From UBA4923 sp964606165 (GTDB lineage Bacteria > Bacillota > Clostridia > Saccharofermentanales > DTU023), in NCBI GenBank assembly GCA_964606165.1, contig CAZSFQ010000003.1, positions 70,463 to 134,462 on the forward strand: 64,000 nt of DNA, read 5' to 3'. Every line of letters begins with the position of its first letter. Position 1 is the first letter of the stretch. Positions 55,201 to 63,886 of the stretch are shown one piece after another. Below the pieces are notes generated by a model, which did no database searches, was not told the DNA's origin, and saw only the letters and a program-made list of their open reading frames with translations. The position numbers and the translations under genes were made by a program.

Positions 55201-56355
55201 TACGCCGGTATCATGGATACAATCCGGCGCCAGACGGAAGATCTGGATCATAAGGAACGGGCCTGCCGCGCCATCATTCCCCACAAGGTGACAGCGAAGT
55301 TGAAAAATGACGCGGAACTCTTCCTGGCTTATTTGGCCGCCAGATACCCGGCCCTGGCCCGGCAAATCACTTCCTTGACCGGAGAGTCACCGCCCCGGTC
55401 CCTGGATGCGGGATTGCCACCGGTCATCCAGGCCGTGCATATCACCCCCTGGGAGGAGCTTGTCCGGGACGCGTCGACGCTTCAGCAGGACGGGCCCGTT
55501 GACAAGCACGAAGATACCAGCCTTTTCGCCCTGGGAAAAGACGACCATTCTTCCGGAGAGGCAGTATGGACACCCCTCCAACTTCTCAGAGCCGAGATCC
55601 CTTTCCGGGAAGCCGCCGTGACCCCGGCCAAGGTGACCGTTACCGAGCTGCAGCGTCTGGGCCTGGAAGCGCAAACAGGCCTTCAAGGCCTTGATACGGT
55701 ACATGAACCCTTATGGGAGCTCAGCGGAAACAGTGCGTCGGCAAAGCTCGAAAAAGCGGATATGCCCCTGACACTGCGCACAAAAGAAGAAAGGTCTGAA
55801 GACAGGGGAGCCCGGCTTGGAACAACCATGCACCTTGTTTTTCAATTTCTAGATCCCCGTCTCTTGCGGGGCAAAGACTTTGATGCAGCCGTTCAAATTT
55901 ACAGGGAGCAGCTCGATCAACTGGTAAGTGCCCGCACCTTAACGGATAACCAGCGCCATGCCGCCCTTTCTTTCGCGGACAAGGCAGTCAGCTGGGCGGA
56001 TAGCGACCTTGCCGGCCGCCTTTTAAGGGTTGAAGATACAAGCGGAAAAGTTTACCGGGAGATGCCTTTTGCACTCGCCCTCCCCTCGAGCCGGCTGGAT
56101 CCGGCCTTCCCCCCTGACGAGACCAGCCTGGTTCAGGGCATGATTGACTTGTGGTTTGTGGAAGAGGACGGCCAGGCTGTTCTGGTTGACTTCAAAACGG
56201 ATCGCCTGACAGCTGGCGGTGACGACTGGCTTCGGCAACGCTATGGAATTCAGATCGATTTCTACACCGAGGCGATTTCGCAGGCGACGGGACGGCGTGT
56301 CAAGGAGCGGGTCGTTTGGCTGATCCGCGAGGCACGACCGGTCGCCTTTCCATAA
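52300..56355 (+). CDS. addA: ATP-dependent helicase/nuclease subunit AddA
   Basis: 1351-residue UvrD-type helicase with a C-terminal nuclease. Walker A SAAAGSGKTTTL is near residue 28, DEYQDTSSIQD and GDIKQSIYRFR mark helicase motifs II and III, and HSSKGLEWDYV and YVAMTRA mark motifs V and VI. The nuclease end has GMIDLWFVEEDGQAVLVDFKTDR. With AddB it processes double-strand breaks and loads RecA. It is on the same strand as addB, but 4 kb apart with two opposite genes between. No strong ribosome site is seen before its ATG. Confidence 0.93.
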   Translation: MTSRLTDDQRLAVDFDRPANLLISAAAGSGKTTTLTERIVERMIQGKVAPSQLLVITFTELAAKDLKVKISSRFRRLRDQASSREERRRFDQLAGELDLAQISTIHAFCNRVLGAHLSSFCDENGQTLLEPGYGILEGAQETRLLEESIDAVLSDLYARIDACHTMQESWCREEPAPLILTGEEISLLDWLSGFQAISLAYSPDLDDRAFREAIVQMLEQLRNLPDYRELARTKTHELLHRARAFPLSDDFAAGYWWDLFEEALGMARQTLDDIESSPALIREFQDSKLVTDQQMLNVVDVVSALVTRLEESSGRSAARWDEIVEAGRQMDPVQFPRSVHAGKDPVKKEIKEDFVYMCRAGFLPLVGLVSDQIKRGSSRDASFITGYPAIFTTRIEAIRNDLERSAQAVARFMEVVLLLDQEFKRRRFGMNAIQFSDIEHGAHQLLKQAEIREVYLSKFKEIYVDEYQDTSSIQDAIIRGIAQDNLLMVGDIKQSIYRFRYANPDLFAGHQDSSCLVKANEAPPALDSRQSGYLALLNRCFRSRPPIIGFINDFFSSFLTKQSGEIDYDETQQLFADDQKWRLLDEEEGSTFPANVVLEIATGVKAEAGILEADIAAMSPAAREGLMALRVIGELRRKGVPYDRIAILLPTNENCRDCEEVLVQYGIPVTTRSGEMYPDNLVFRQLEALFSVLDNPRQDFALLSVLLGPFAPQAWSGEELVQVARLSLDDAVPKIEGGVKKRQLFFHDRFFRLCESADHPLAKKAEVFINRIERWRFLAQELSFRGLLDLIFFETDYPEYIAQATFGESYTAELDKLLDFAAEPDTDTLPGIRGALRKMKEMMKADTARAKPKTALLPGAVRVLTRHSSKGLEWDYVILGRLDLNWRTRKTKPVILLSEHEGLSCATIAGDGMTVVNNPLHEAALIAEANRDRAEAWRLLYVAMTRAIHGLYLLWPVDQPSLGDKPAYAGIMDTIRRQTEDLDHKERACRAIIPHKVTAKLKNDAELFLAYLAARYPALARQITSLTGESPPRSLDAGLPPVIQAVHITPWEELVRDASTLQQDGPVDKHEDTSLFALGKDDHSSGEAVWTPLQLLRAEIPFREAAVTPAKVTVTELQRLGLEAQTGLQGLDTVHEPLWELSGNSASAKLEKADMPLTLRTKEERSEDRGARLGTTMHLVFQFLDPRLLRGKDFDAAVQIYREQLDQLVSARTLTDNQRHAALSFADKAVSWADSDLAGRLLRVEDTSGKVYREMPFALALPSSRLDPAFPPDETSLVQGMIDLWFVEEDGQAVLVDFKTDRLTAGGDDWLRQRYGIQIDFYTEAISQATGRRVKERVVWLIREARPVAFP

Positions 56356-56531
56356 ACCTGCCCTGCTGTCAATGCCGTTCCATCCAAAATATTCAAATAT
56401 AAGCCGCTCATCTTCATCCTATTGCCTGCCTCGATAACTTGACAAACGGGGTGCCCTTGCATATTGTTTATGAGAAGGGGAAACGGTTGTAGGAAATTCG
56501 TTTCCGTATTTTTATTAGACGGAGGAGACAC

Positions 56532-56888
56532 ATGGAAAACAATACGCAATATCAGCAACCGCCCGGCGGCTACGTCCCGCCCCCGGCACCACCCGCGCAG
56601 ACGAACGGAATGGCCATCGCGGCTCTCGTTTGCGGCGTCCTTGGCATTGTCGGATCCTTTATTCCCGTCGTCATGTACTTTACGGCTGTTCTGGCCGTCC
56701 TGGGGATTATCTTCGGGGTCATGGGAATGAAGAAGGCAAAGCAAATCGGAGCGGGCAACGGGCTCGCGATCGCGGGACTTGTCCTAGGGATCGTCGGCAC
56801 CATTTTTGCCCTTGTCGGGATCATCTGCACCGCTTCCGTGGCCTGCGCCCTCAAGAAGGGTTTTGACGCCCTCGGTGCCTTAGGCTAA
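56532..56888 (+). CDS. Small DUF4190-like membrane protein
   Basis: 118 residues. A Pro-rich, Gln-rich N-terminus is followed by two membrane segments (AALVCGVLGIVGSFIPVV and GLAIAGLVLGIVGTIFALV) separated by a basic MGMKKAKQIG. This fits the DUF4190 type found in many Gram-positive bacteria with no fixed role. GGAGGAGACAC precedes the ATG. A terminator follows. Confidence 0.75.
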   Translation: MENNTQYQQPPGGYVPPPAPPAQTNGMAIAALVCGVLGIVGSFIPVVMYFTAVLAVLGIIFGVMGMKKAKQIGAGNGLAIAGLVLGIVGTIFALVGIICTASVACALKKGFDALGALG

Positions 56889-56942
56889 GTCGTGAGGGGC
56901 GCTCAGCTGCCCTGATGACGCGCAATTTGCTAAAAAGAAGAA

Positions 56943-56985
56943 GGCGCTGCCCAGCGATGATCATTCGTCGCCGCGCAGCGCTTTT
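56943..56985 (+). terminator. Terminator after the DUF4190-like gene
   Basis: GGCGCTGC pairs with GCAGCGC-T, with an inner GCGATGA and TCGTCGC stem, and is followed by TTTT. It lies about 55 bp after the stop. Confidence 0.7.
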
Positions 56986-57024
56986 GACTTGACCGGGTTA
57001 TGCCCGGTCGAGCGGGAAAATGGT

Positions 57025-57819
57025 ATGCTTCCTTATTTTTACCTGTTTGGAAAGCTGATCAGCGTCTATTCCCTCCTCTCCCTGGCGGGAGTCCTGGCAG
57101 CGGGCACATTCGCCTACCTGTACGCGAAAAAAACATCGCTGGACGTGATTTCCATGACCTCCATTTTGCTGGTCGCTGTTTCTGCCGGTTGGGCCGGCAG
57201 CCACCTGACTTATGCCCTGGTGAATTTCCAGGAGCTGAAACTCTTTCTCTCAAACCTTGACAAGATTCCTTCCTTTGCCGTCTTTCTTCAGTACATGCAG
57301 TACCTGTTCGGCGGCGCTGTCTACTACGGAGGCCTTATCACCGGCATCCTGGCCGGCATGCTCTACGGAAAGAAGAAAAAACTGGACCTCGATGCCTACT
57401 CAGACATCGGGGCAGCGGCGGTTCCTCTTTTTCATGGTTTCGGGCGTATCGGCTGCTTCTTCGGAGGATGTTGTTACGGCGTCGAATGCAAGATCGGTTT
57501 CATATACACCCAGGCGGCTGTCGAGGAAGCGAACGGAGTCAGGCGCTTTCCCATTCAGCTGGCCGAGGCTTTTTTGAACTTCGCCCTTTTCTTCCTACTG
57601 TGGCGGCTCTTGCGAAAATCCCGCTTTTCTGGCAAGCTCCTTTATCTTTACCTTTGCGTCTACGCACTTATCAGGTTTACCCTGGAATTCTGGAGAGGGG
57701 ATGAGGCGAGAGGCTTTCTGCTTGGTATTTCGACCTCACAATTCATCAGCATCTTCGTCTTTCTCTTCGGACTGGCCATGTTTCTGTTCAAAAACAAGCG
57801 GCGCGTGAGCAGCTCGTAA
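57025..57819 (+). CDS. lgt: Prolipoprotein diacylglyceryl transferase
   Basis: 264 residues, an integral membrane protein that attaches diacylglycerol to the lipobox cysteine of lipoproteins, such as those at 1-325 and 50653-52122. The family signature is HGFGRIGCFFGGCCYG, in place of the more common GRIGNFxNxE. About seven hydrophobic segments. I chose the ATG at 57025; a TTG at 56989 adds 12 residues. No strong ribosome site is seen. Confidence 0.85.
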   Translation: MLPYFYLFGKLISVYSLLSLAGVLAAGTFAYLYAKKTSLDVISMTSILLVAVSAGWAGSHLTYALVNFQELKLFLSNLDKIPSFAVFLQYMQYLFGGAVYYGGLITGILAGMLYGKKKKLDLDAYSDIGAAAVPLFHGFGRIGCFFGGCCYGVECKIGFIYTQAAVEEANGVRRFPIQLAEAFLNFALFFLLWRLLRKSRFSGKLLYLYLCVYALIRFTLEFWRGDEARGFLLGISTSQFISIFVFLFGLAMFLFKNKRRVSSS

Positions 57820-57844
57820 CACACGGTTTATCCACCCTTTCAGG

Positions 57845-57873
57845 TTGACAAATTGATAGCCAACCGTGACAAT
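57845..57873 (+). promoter_or_regulatory. selC: Promoter upstream of selC
   Basis: TTGACA at 57845-57850, a 17-base spacer, then GACAAT at 57868-57873. This places the start of transcription about seven bases on, just before the mature tRNA 5' end. Matches the sigma-A consensus well at -35. Confidence 0.7.
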
Positions 57874-57880
57874 ACACGGT

Positions 57881-57977
57881 GGAGGCAGATGGGTTCTGGT
57901 GTGCCCCGCGGTCTTCAAAACCGTTGAGGGGGGTTAGGAGCCTCCCGGGTGAGTTCGATTCTCACATGCTTCCGCCA
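57881..57977 (+). tRNA. selC: Selenocysteine tRNA (anticodon UCA)
   Basis: 97 nt, with an encoded 3' CCA. Acceptor GGAGGCA pairs with TGCTTCC (one G-U), the discriminator is G, and the anticodon loop CTTCAAA carries UCA. The T arm GTGAG/CTCAC has loop TTCGATT. The variable arm of more than 20 bases is what distinguishes tRNA-Sec. It decodes the UGA codons in selD and in the ArsC/Spx-like gene. A promoter lies just upstream; lgt precedes it and the CofE-like gene follows. Confidence 0.95.
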
Positions 57978-58146
57978 ATTGAAGCGCGCCGGCCCGGAAG
58001 CCGCAGGCCAACAGGGTTGGCGCGTCCTTTTCTTCCGCTTTCCGATTGATTCGGCGGGGGCGGCTCCCCGGGCGGGATTTTAGGCAAGATGCCGGACGCC
58101 CGGAAGGGCTCGCTGAAAGGAGAAGCGGATTTTTTTCGCGCAGAAG

Positions 58147-59337
58147 ATGACGAGACGTACAGGGACAACTTCGAGAGGTATAAGAACTCCCATTATTAAA
58201 AGCGGAGACAATCTGGCGGAAATCATTGTTGAAAGCGTGCTGCTCGCCGCCAATGACGAAGGATTCGATTTGCGTGACAGGGATGTCGTTGCCGTAACCG
58301 AGTCGGTCGTTGCCAGGGCGGAAAACAATTACGCAACCTGCGATGACATTGCGGCTGACATCAGGAGTAAATTTCCCCAAGGTGAAATCGGCGTCATTTT
58401 CCCAATCTTGAGCAGGAACCGTTTTGCGGTTAATCTGCGCGGCATTGCCAGGGGCGCGAATAAAATCGTTCTGCAGCTAAGCTATCCTTCCGATGAGGTC
58501 GGCAACAGCCTGATGGATCTCGACCAGATGGATGAAAAAGGGATTGACCCCTTGAAGGACTGCCTTCCTGAAGCGCGTTACCGCCGACTATTCGGAGTCA
58601 ACCGGCACACCTTCACCGGTGTCGATTACGTCGAGTTCTACCGTGACATCATCGAAAGTGAAGATTGTCAGGCCGAAATTATCCTGGCCAACGATCCCCT
58701 GGCCATCCTGGACTACACGTCCTGTGTTCTGGTCTGCGATGTCCACACGAGAGAACGGACCAAACGCCTGCTCAGGCGGGCGGGAGCGAAACATGTCCTG
58801 GGCCTCGATGACATCCTGACCCAGCCGGTCAGCGGCAGCGGCTTTCACCCGGAATTCGGCTTGCTTGGCAGCAACAAGGCCAGTGAAGAGAAAGTCAAAC
58901 TCTTTCCCCGGGCCGGTAAATCCTTCGTCGATGCCGTGTCCGCTTTATTTCTGGAAAAGACCAATAAGCACATTGAGGTCATGATATACGGCGACGGAGC
59001 TTTCAAGGATCCTGTCTGCAAGATTTGGGAATTGGCCGACCCTGTCGTTTCCCCTGCCTTTACGGATGGACTGGGGGGCAAGCCGAGAGAATTGAAACTC
59101 AAGTACTTAACGGACAGCAAGTTTGCCGATCTCTCAGGGCAGGCGCTTGAGAAGGCCATCCGAAATGCCATCGCACACAAAGAAGATGACCTGAACTTCG
59201 AAACCAATGCCGGCGGCACCACGCCGCGTCAGCTGACTGACCTGCTTGGCTCGCTGGCGGATTTGACATCGGGAAGCGGTGACAAGGGGACGCCTGTCGT
59301 TCTGATCCAAGGTTACTTTGACAGCCTTGCTGACTGA
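58147..59337 (+). CDS. Coenzyme F420-0:gamma-glutamyl ligase (CofE)-like protein
   Basis: 396 residues. The fold is that of CofE-like ligases: TPIIKSGDNLAEIIVES, DRDVVAVTESVVARAE, then SDEVGNSLMDLDQ, and TNKHIEVMIYGDGAFKDPVC in the last third. CofE adds glutamate to F420-0, but no other F420 gene is visible here. It lies between selC and yqeB, so a role in the selenium/molybdenum hydroxylase cofactor is a reasonable inference. The annotated ATG has no good ribosome site. An ATT codon at 58129 in frame follows GGAGAAGCGG and could be an unusual start. Confidence 0.68.
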   Translation: MTRRTGTTSRGIRTPIIKSGDNLAEIIVESVLLAANDEGFDLRDRDVVAVTESVVARAENNYATCDDIAADIRSKFPQGEIGVIFPILSRNRFAVNLRGIARGANKIVLQLSYPSDEVGNSLMDLDQMDEKGIDPLKDCLPEARYRRLFGVNRHTFTGVDYVEFYRDIIESEDCQAEIILANDPLAILDYTSCVLVCDVHTRERTKRLLRRAGAKHVLGLDDILTQPVSGSGFHPEFGLLGSNKASEEKVKLFPRAGKSFVDAVSALFLEKTNKHIEVMIYGDGAFKDPVCKIWELADPVVSPAFTDGLGGKPRELKLKYLTDSKFADLSGQALEKAIRNAIAHKEDDLNFETNAGGTTPRQLTDLLGSLADLTSGSGDKGTPVVLIQGYFDSLAD

Positions 59338-59389
59338 CAACTGACACTGCCAACACTTTTGCAGTTAATGCTATACGAGGAGCCAAACC

Positions 59390-60190
59390 ATGCAACACAC
59401 CATCCTGATCCGCGGCGGAGGCGACCTGGCCTCTGCCGTTATTCACAAACTCCACCAGTCGGGTTTTCGCGTAGCCGTCTCTGATCTCCCCTCGCCATCC
59501 TGTGTCCGGCGAACCGTCTCTTATTGCAACGCCATCTATGAAGGCAGCTGGACCATTGAGGGCGTGACCTCCCGCCACATCCGCAGCCTTGAGGACATAG
59601 AGCCCATCATCCGGGAAGGCTTGATCCCTGTCCTCACCATCCCCGACCGTCAAGTCCGGGATTTCTTGAAACCGGACGTTTTCATCGACGCTACCTTGAG
59701 CAAGAGAACTCCGGACTATGATACTTCGTGGGCTCCCCTGGTTATCGGCCTGGGCCCAGGTATCGAAGCGGGAAAGCACGCCCATGTCGTCATCGAAACC
59801 AAGCGGGGTCATTACCTGGGACGCCTGATCCACCAGGGTGAGGCCATTGCCAATACGGGAATCCCCGGCAACATTGCAGGTGTCGATAAGGATCGCGTTC
59901 TGCGCGCCCCACAAGCCGGTGTCACCAGGAACCTTCATGGGATCGGTGACCTGGTCGCGGCCGGCGACGTCATCCTGACAGTTGACGGCCAGCCGGTCAA
60001 AACCTTGATTCCTGGTGTTGTCCGCGGCCTGATCGCCGATGGCTTCAATGTCAAAAAGGGACAGAAGCTGGGGGATGTCGACCCGCGAGGTGACGCTGAC
60101 TACACCCGAACCATCAGCGACAAGGGGCGCACCATTGCCGGCGGTGTACTGGAAGCTATCCTGGCACACTTGGCGAAACAGAATATCTGA
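59390..60190 (+). CDS. yqeB: YqeB-type selenium-dependent molybdenum hydroxylase accessory protein
   Basis: 266 residues. The EF2563/YqeB family is found with YqeC, SelD and molybdenum hydroxylases and is thought to help insert the labile selenium. Visible: RGGGDLASAVIHKLHQSG near the start (nucleotide-like Rossmann beginning), then DATLSKRTPDY and GLGPGIEAGKHAHVVIET. GAGGAGCCAAACC precedes the ATG. It is 15 bp before the yqeC-mocA fusion, so one operon. Confidence 0.9.
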   Translation: MQHTILIRGGGDLASAVIHKLHQSGFRVAVSDLPSPSCVRRTVSYCNAIYEGSWTIEGVTSRHIRSLEDIEPIIREGLIPVLTIPDRQVRDFLKPDVFIDATLSKRTPDYDTSWAPLVIGLGPGIEAGKHAHVVIETKRGHYLGRLIHQGEAIANTGIPGNIAGVDKDRVLRAPQAGVTRNLHGIGDLVAAGDVILTVDGQPVKTLIPGVVRGLIADGFNVKKGQKLGDVDPRGDADYTRTISDKGRTIAGGVLEAILAHLAKQNI

Positions 60191-60205
60191 TCGAAAGGAG
60201 CGGGG

Positions 60206-61657
60206 ATGACCTCATCCAATCTGACTCTCGAGGCCTACGTCAGCTTACTGATCCGGCAGAGCGCAAAGCGCTGCCCCTCCCCCTTTGTGGTCAGCGCGGT
60301 CGGAGGAGGAGGCAAGACGACGACCCTGATCCACCTCTTTGACGCGTCGCTCCGCCCCCGCTCCATCCTGACCTCAACCACTGCCTTGGGAGTTCCCGGC
60401 GCTGACGACCGCCTGGCGCCCCCCCTTTCCATCAAACAAAAAGAGAATGCGGGCCTGGCCAGGATTTCCATGTCCCCTCCCCCAATTTCCGGCGTCTGGC
60501 TGGGTCCTGCCTACGAGGATAGTGCCGGCAAGCACCGGGGTGTTGGCAAAGAAGAGCTGGACGCTTGGGTACGAAAACAAAGATCTGCCGCAAAGAACGA
60601 CACCATCATCCTCTGTGAGGCCGACGGCTCAAAACGGAAGCCGCTCAAGGCCCATGCGGACCACGAGCCGGTTATCCCAAAAACAACCGATTTAACCCTG
60701 ATCATTCTGGGCCTGTCGGGCCTTGGCAAGGCCCTGGATGAATCCTGTGTCCACCGGGCCCATATCTTTTCACAGGCGACCGGGCTCAAAGCCGGTGAAG
60801 CCATTGAGATTCCACATCTGATCGCCTTGCTCCGCTCCGGTCTTTTTTTCAAAGGTGTCCCACCGACCAGCGAAATTGCGGTTGTATTCAACCAGCTGGA
60901 TTGTCTGGAAGAAAATCAAAGGACGGGCGGGATCATGGGCGAACTCGCGGCGCGGATACTTGATATCCCGGAAGTGAGCGCTGTCTTTTTCAACGGTTTG
61001 GACAAGGGAGAGCAAAAAACCTGGTACGGGCAGTCAAAGAATAGCAAACAGGCCGCGCCCTTCTCAGCTGTCATTCTGGCTGCCGGCATGTCGGAACGCA
61101 TGGGACGAAACAAGCTGCTTTTGCCCCTGGATGACCAGCTTGTCATCTGCCAAACCGTAAGCCGGGTGCTGGCAAGCCATATCCGTGACCTTGTCGTCGT
61201 CCTTGGATTCGAAGCCGGTCCGGTTAAGAAAGCGGTTGAAAGTCTGACAAAGCAAAACCCTGAAGCAGGCGTGACCTTTGTCACCAATGACCGATACAGG
61301 GAGGGGCAGGGCACGTCGGTCGCCTGCGGAACGCGGCAGCTCGCCGAAAACAGCCTGGCCTGCTTTTATGTTCCCGGCGATCAGCCCTTTGTTTCACCTT
61401 TACTCATGCGTCATTTGATGGAGGAATTCGAAACCGGCATGATACTGGTCCCCGTGATCGACGGCACACGATCCTCCCCCGTCCTCTTTGACCGCCGCTA
61501 CTACGGAGAGTTGTCAGCGCTTACGGGCGACACGGGCGGAAGGCAGGTAATCCAAAAACTCCCACATACTGTCATTGAAATACCCGGCTATGATTTGCCG
61601 GACGGATTTGATATTGATACGCCGGAAGATTACGAAAAGGCGCTCAAACTGGAATGA
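60206..61657 (+). CDS. YqeC-MocA fusion protein
   Basis: 483 residues in two domains. Residues 1-283 are YqeC-type, with a nucleotide loop VGGGGKTTTLIHLF and ILCEADGSKRKPLK. Residues 284-483 are a MocA-type molybdenum cofactor cytidylyltransferase, with LAAGMSERMGRNKLLLP and YVPGDQPFVSP. In many genomes these are separate genes. MocA makes the cytosine form of molybdopterin used by hydroxylases. Fusion fits with cofactor handover. AAAGGAGCGGGG precedes the ATG. The Sec-containing ArsC/Spx-like gene starts 22 bp later. Confidence 0.85.
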   Translation: MTSSNLTLEAYVSLLIRQSAKRCPSPFVVSAVGGGGKTTTLIHLFDASLRPRSILTSTTALGVPGADDRLAPPLSIKQKENAGLARISMSPPPISGVWLGPAYEDSAGKHRGVGKEELDAWVRKQRSAAKNDTIILCEADGSKRKPLKAHADHEPVIPKTTDLTLIILGLSGLGKALDESCVHRAHIFSQATGLKAGEAIEIPHLIALLRSGLFFKGVPPTSEIAVVFNQLDCLEENQRTGGIMGELAARILDIPEVSAVFFNGLDKGEQKTWYGQSKNSKQAAPFSAVILAAGMSERMGRNKLLLPLDDQLVICQTVSRVLASHIRDLVVVLGFEAGPVKKAVESLTKQNPEAGVTFVTNDRYREGQGTSVACGTRQLAENSLACFYVPGDQPFVSPLLMRHLMEEFETGMILVPVIDGTRSSPVLFDRRYYGELSALTGDTGGRQVIQKLPHTVIEIPGYDLPDGFDIDTPEDYEKALKLE

Positions 61658-61679
61658 GCCTGATGGAAAGGGGCCGCAT

Positions 61680-62027
61680 ATGAACTTGTTTGTTTGTTAC
61701 CCGAAATGAGGGACCTGCCGTAAAGCAAGGAGGTTCCTTGATGAGCATGACATCCCATACAGCTACCGCGATATTCAAAAAGACAAGCCGACCGGGGAGG
61801 AGCTGACTGCATGGATTGCCAAAAGCGGCAAACCGGCCCGGGCTTTCTTCAACACCAGCGGCATGAAATACCGCGAACTGAAACTTAAAGACAAGCTGCC
61901 AGGCATGAGCCCTGAAGAGATGATTGAAATCCTGGCCACAGACGGCATGCTGGTCAAGCGGCCTGTCCTGGTTCTGGAGGACCGGGTTTTGGTCGGTTAC
62001 AGGGAAGGTGACTACGATATATTGTAG
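61680..62027 (+). CDS. ArsC/Spx-family selenoprotein (UxxC motif)
   Basis: 115 residues if the in-frame UGA at 61707-61709 is selenocysteine (codon 10). The translation begins MNLFVCYPKUGTCRKARRFL, the family's YPKCxTCRKA motif with Sec for the first Cys. It continues in frame through the typical later blocks FFNTSGMKYRELKLKDKLP and KRPVLVLEDRVLVGY to a TAG. A caller that stops at UGA would miss it. ArsC/Spx proteins reduce arsenate or act as thiol-redox regulators; the role here is open. It lies in the yqeB/yqeC-mocA run, and a SECIS-like hairpin follows the UGA. The ribosome site is weak (GAAAGGGG). Confidence 0.88.
61710..61737 (+). promoter_or_regulatory. SECIS-like hairpin in the ArsC/Spx-like gene
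   Basis: GGGACCT and AGGTTCC pair with one G-U, directly after the UGA. Two further G-C pairs lie inside. The six-base apical loop (CGTAAA) contains the G-U dinucleotide typical of bacterial SECIS loops. Read by eye. Confidence 0.65.
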
Positions 62028-62035
62028 GCTCGGGC

Positions 62036-62572
62036 TCAGGCCTCTTCATTTTCCCCCGTCACACTGACCTGGCAGACTTTCATGGCGTCCAGCGCGATTT
62101 TGTGACTCTCAGGCGTCACGCCCGCGCAGCAGGACGCGTCAACAATGATTTCGACCTCCGGCAGGTAGGCCTTGATCAGCATGGCATTGGAGATGACGCA
62201 GATGTCGGTGCAAAGACCCACCAGGGTAATGGACCGGACAGGGTCTTCCTGGTTCATTTCCATTAAGACGGCCGGCAGATCGCGGGCACCGAAGGTATCT
62301 TTTTCAATCACCTGCCCCTCGCGCGCCCCGGCAACCTCTCCGACAATTTCCCAGCCCTCGGTTCCCCGGATACAATGTTCGACCGGAAGAAGCCTGCCCT
62401 CCTGTGTTTCAAGGTAGTCCTCCCGGTGCGTATCCTTGGTGAAAAGAACCGGCCCTTCGAACTGCTCCATTTTTTCAACAACCTTTGCGACGATTGACCG
62501 CGCTTCCGGCGTTCCCAGGGAACCATCCACAAAATCGTTTTGCATATCGACAACTAATAGGATATCCTGCAT
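62036..62572 (-). CDS. Isochorismatase/nicotinamidase family cysteine hydrolase
   Basis: 178 residues. Catalytic Asp in VVDMQNDFVDGSLGT, Lys in FTKDTHRED and Cys in VGLCTDICVISNAM form the family triad. His and Asp near the first block may hold a metal, as in nicotinamidase (NAD salvage). The ATG at 62572 has AAGGAGG eight bases upstream. It converges on the selenoprotein gene. Substrate not certain: nicotinamide or another amide. Confidence 0.85.
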   Translation of the reverse strand: MQDILLVVDMQNDFVDGSLGTPEARSIVAKVVEKMEQFEGPVLFTKDTHREDYLETQEGRLLPVEHCIRGTEGWEIVGEVAGAREGQVIEKDTFGARDLPAVLMEMNQEDPVRSITLVGLCTDICVISNAMLIKAYLPEVEIIVDASCCAGVTPESHKIALDAMKVCQVSVTGENEEA

Positions 62573-62623
62573 GGCTGCCACCTCCTTGGCCCTCTCATTC
62601 TCTCATAAGTCTGCTAATTCAAA

Positions 62624-62654
62624 GAGCGCTCCGGGTACAGGACCCGGAGCGCTC
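62624..62654 (-). terminator. Terminator downstream of tuf
   Basis: GAGCGCTCCGGGT pairs with ACCCGGAGCGCTC around a five-base loop, 13 bp in all, followed on the minus strand by TTTGAATT. It lies 26 bp after the tuf stop. Confidence 0.8.
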
Positions 62655-62680
62655 CCCATTTGTAAATAAAGTTGGACGGA

Positions 62681-63886
<1,206 letters not shown>

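Noticed and set aside
61707..61709. Gene starting only after the UGA near 61740
   Set aside because: The upstream segment matches the family N-terminus exactly in frame, so the short downstream-only version is not credible.
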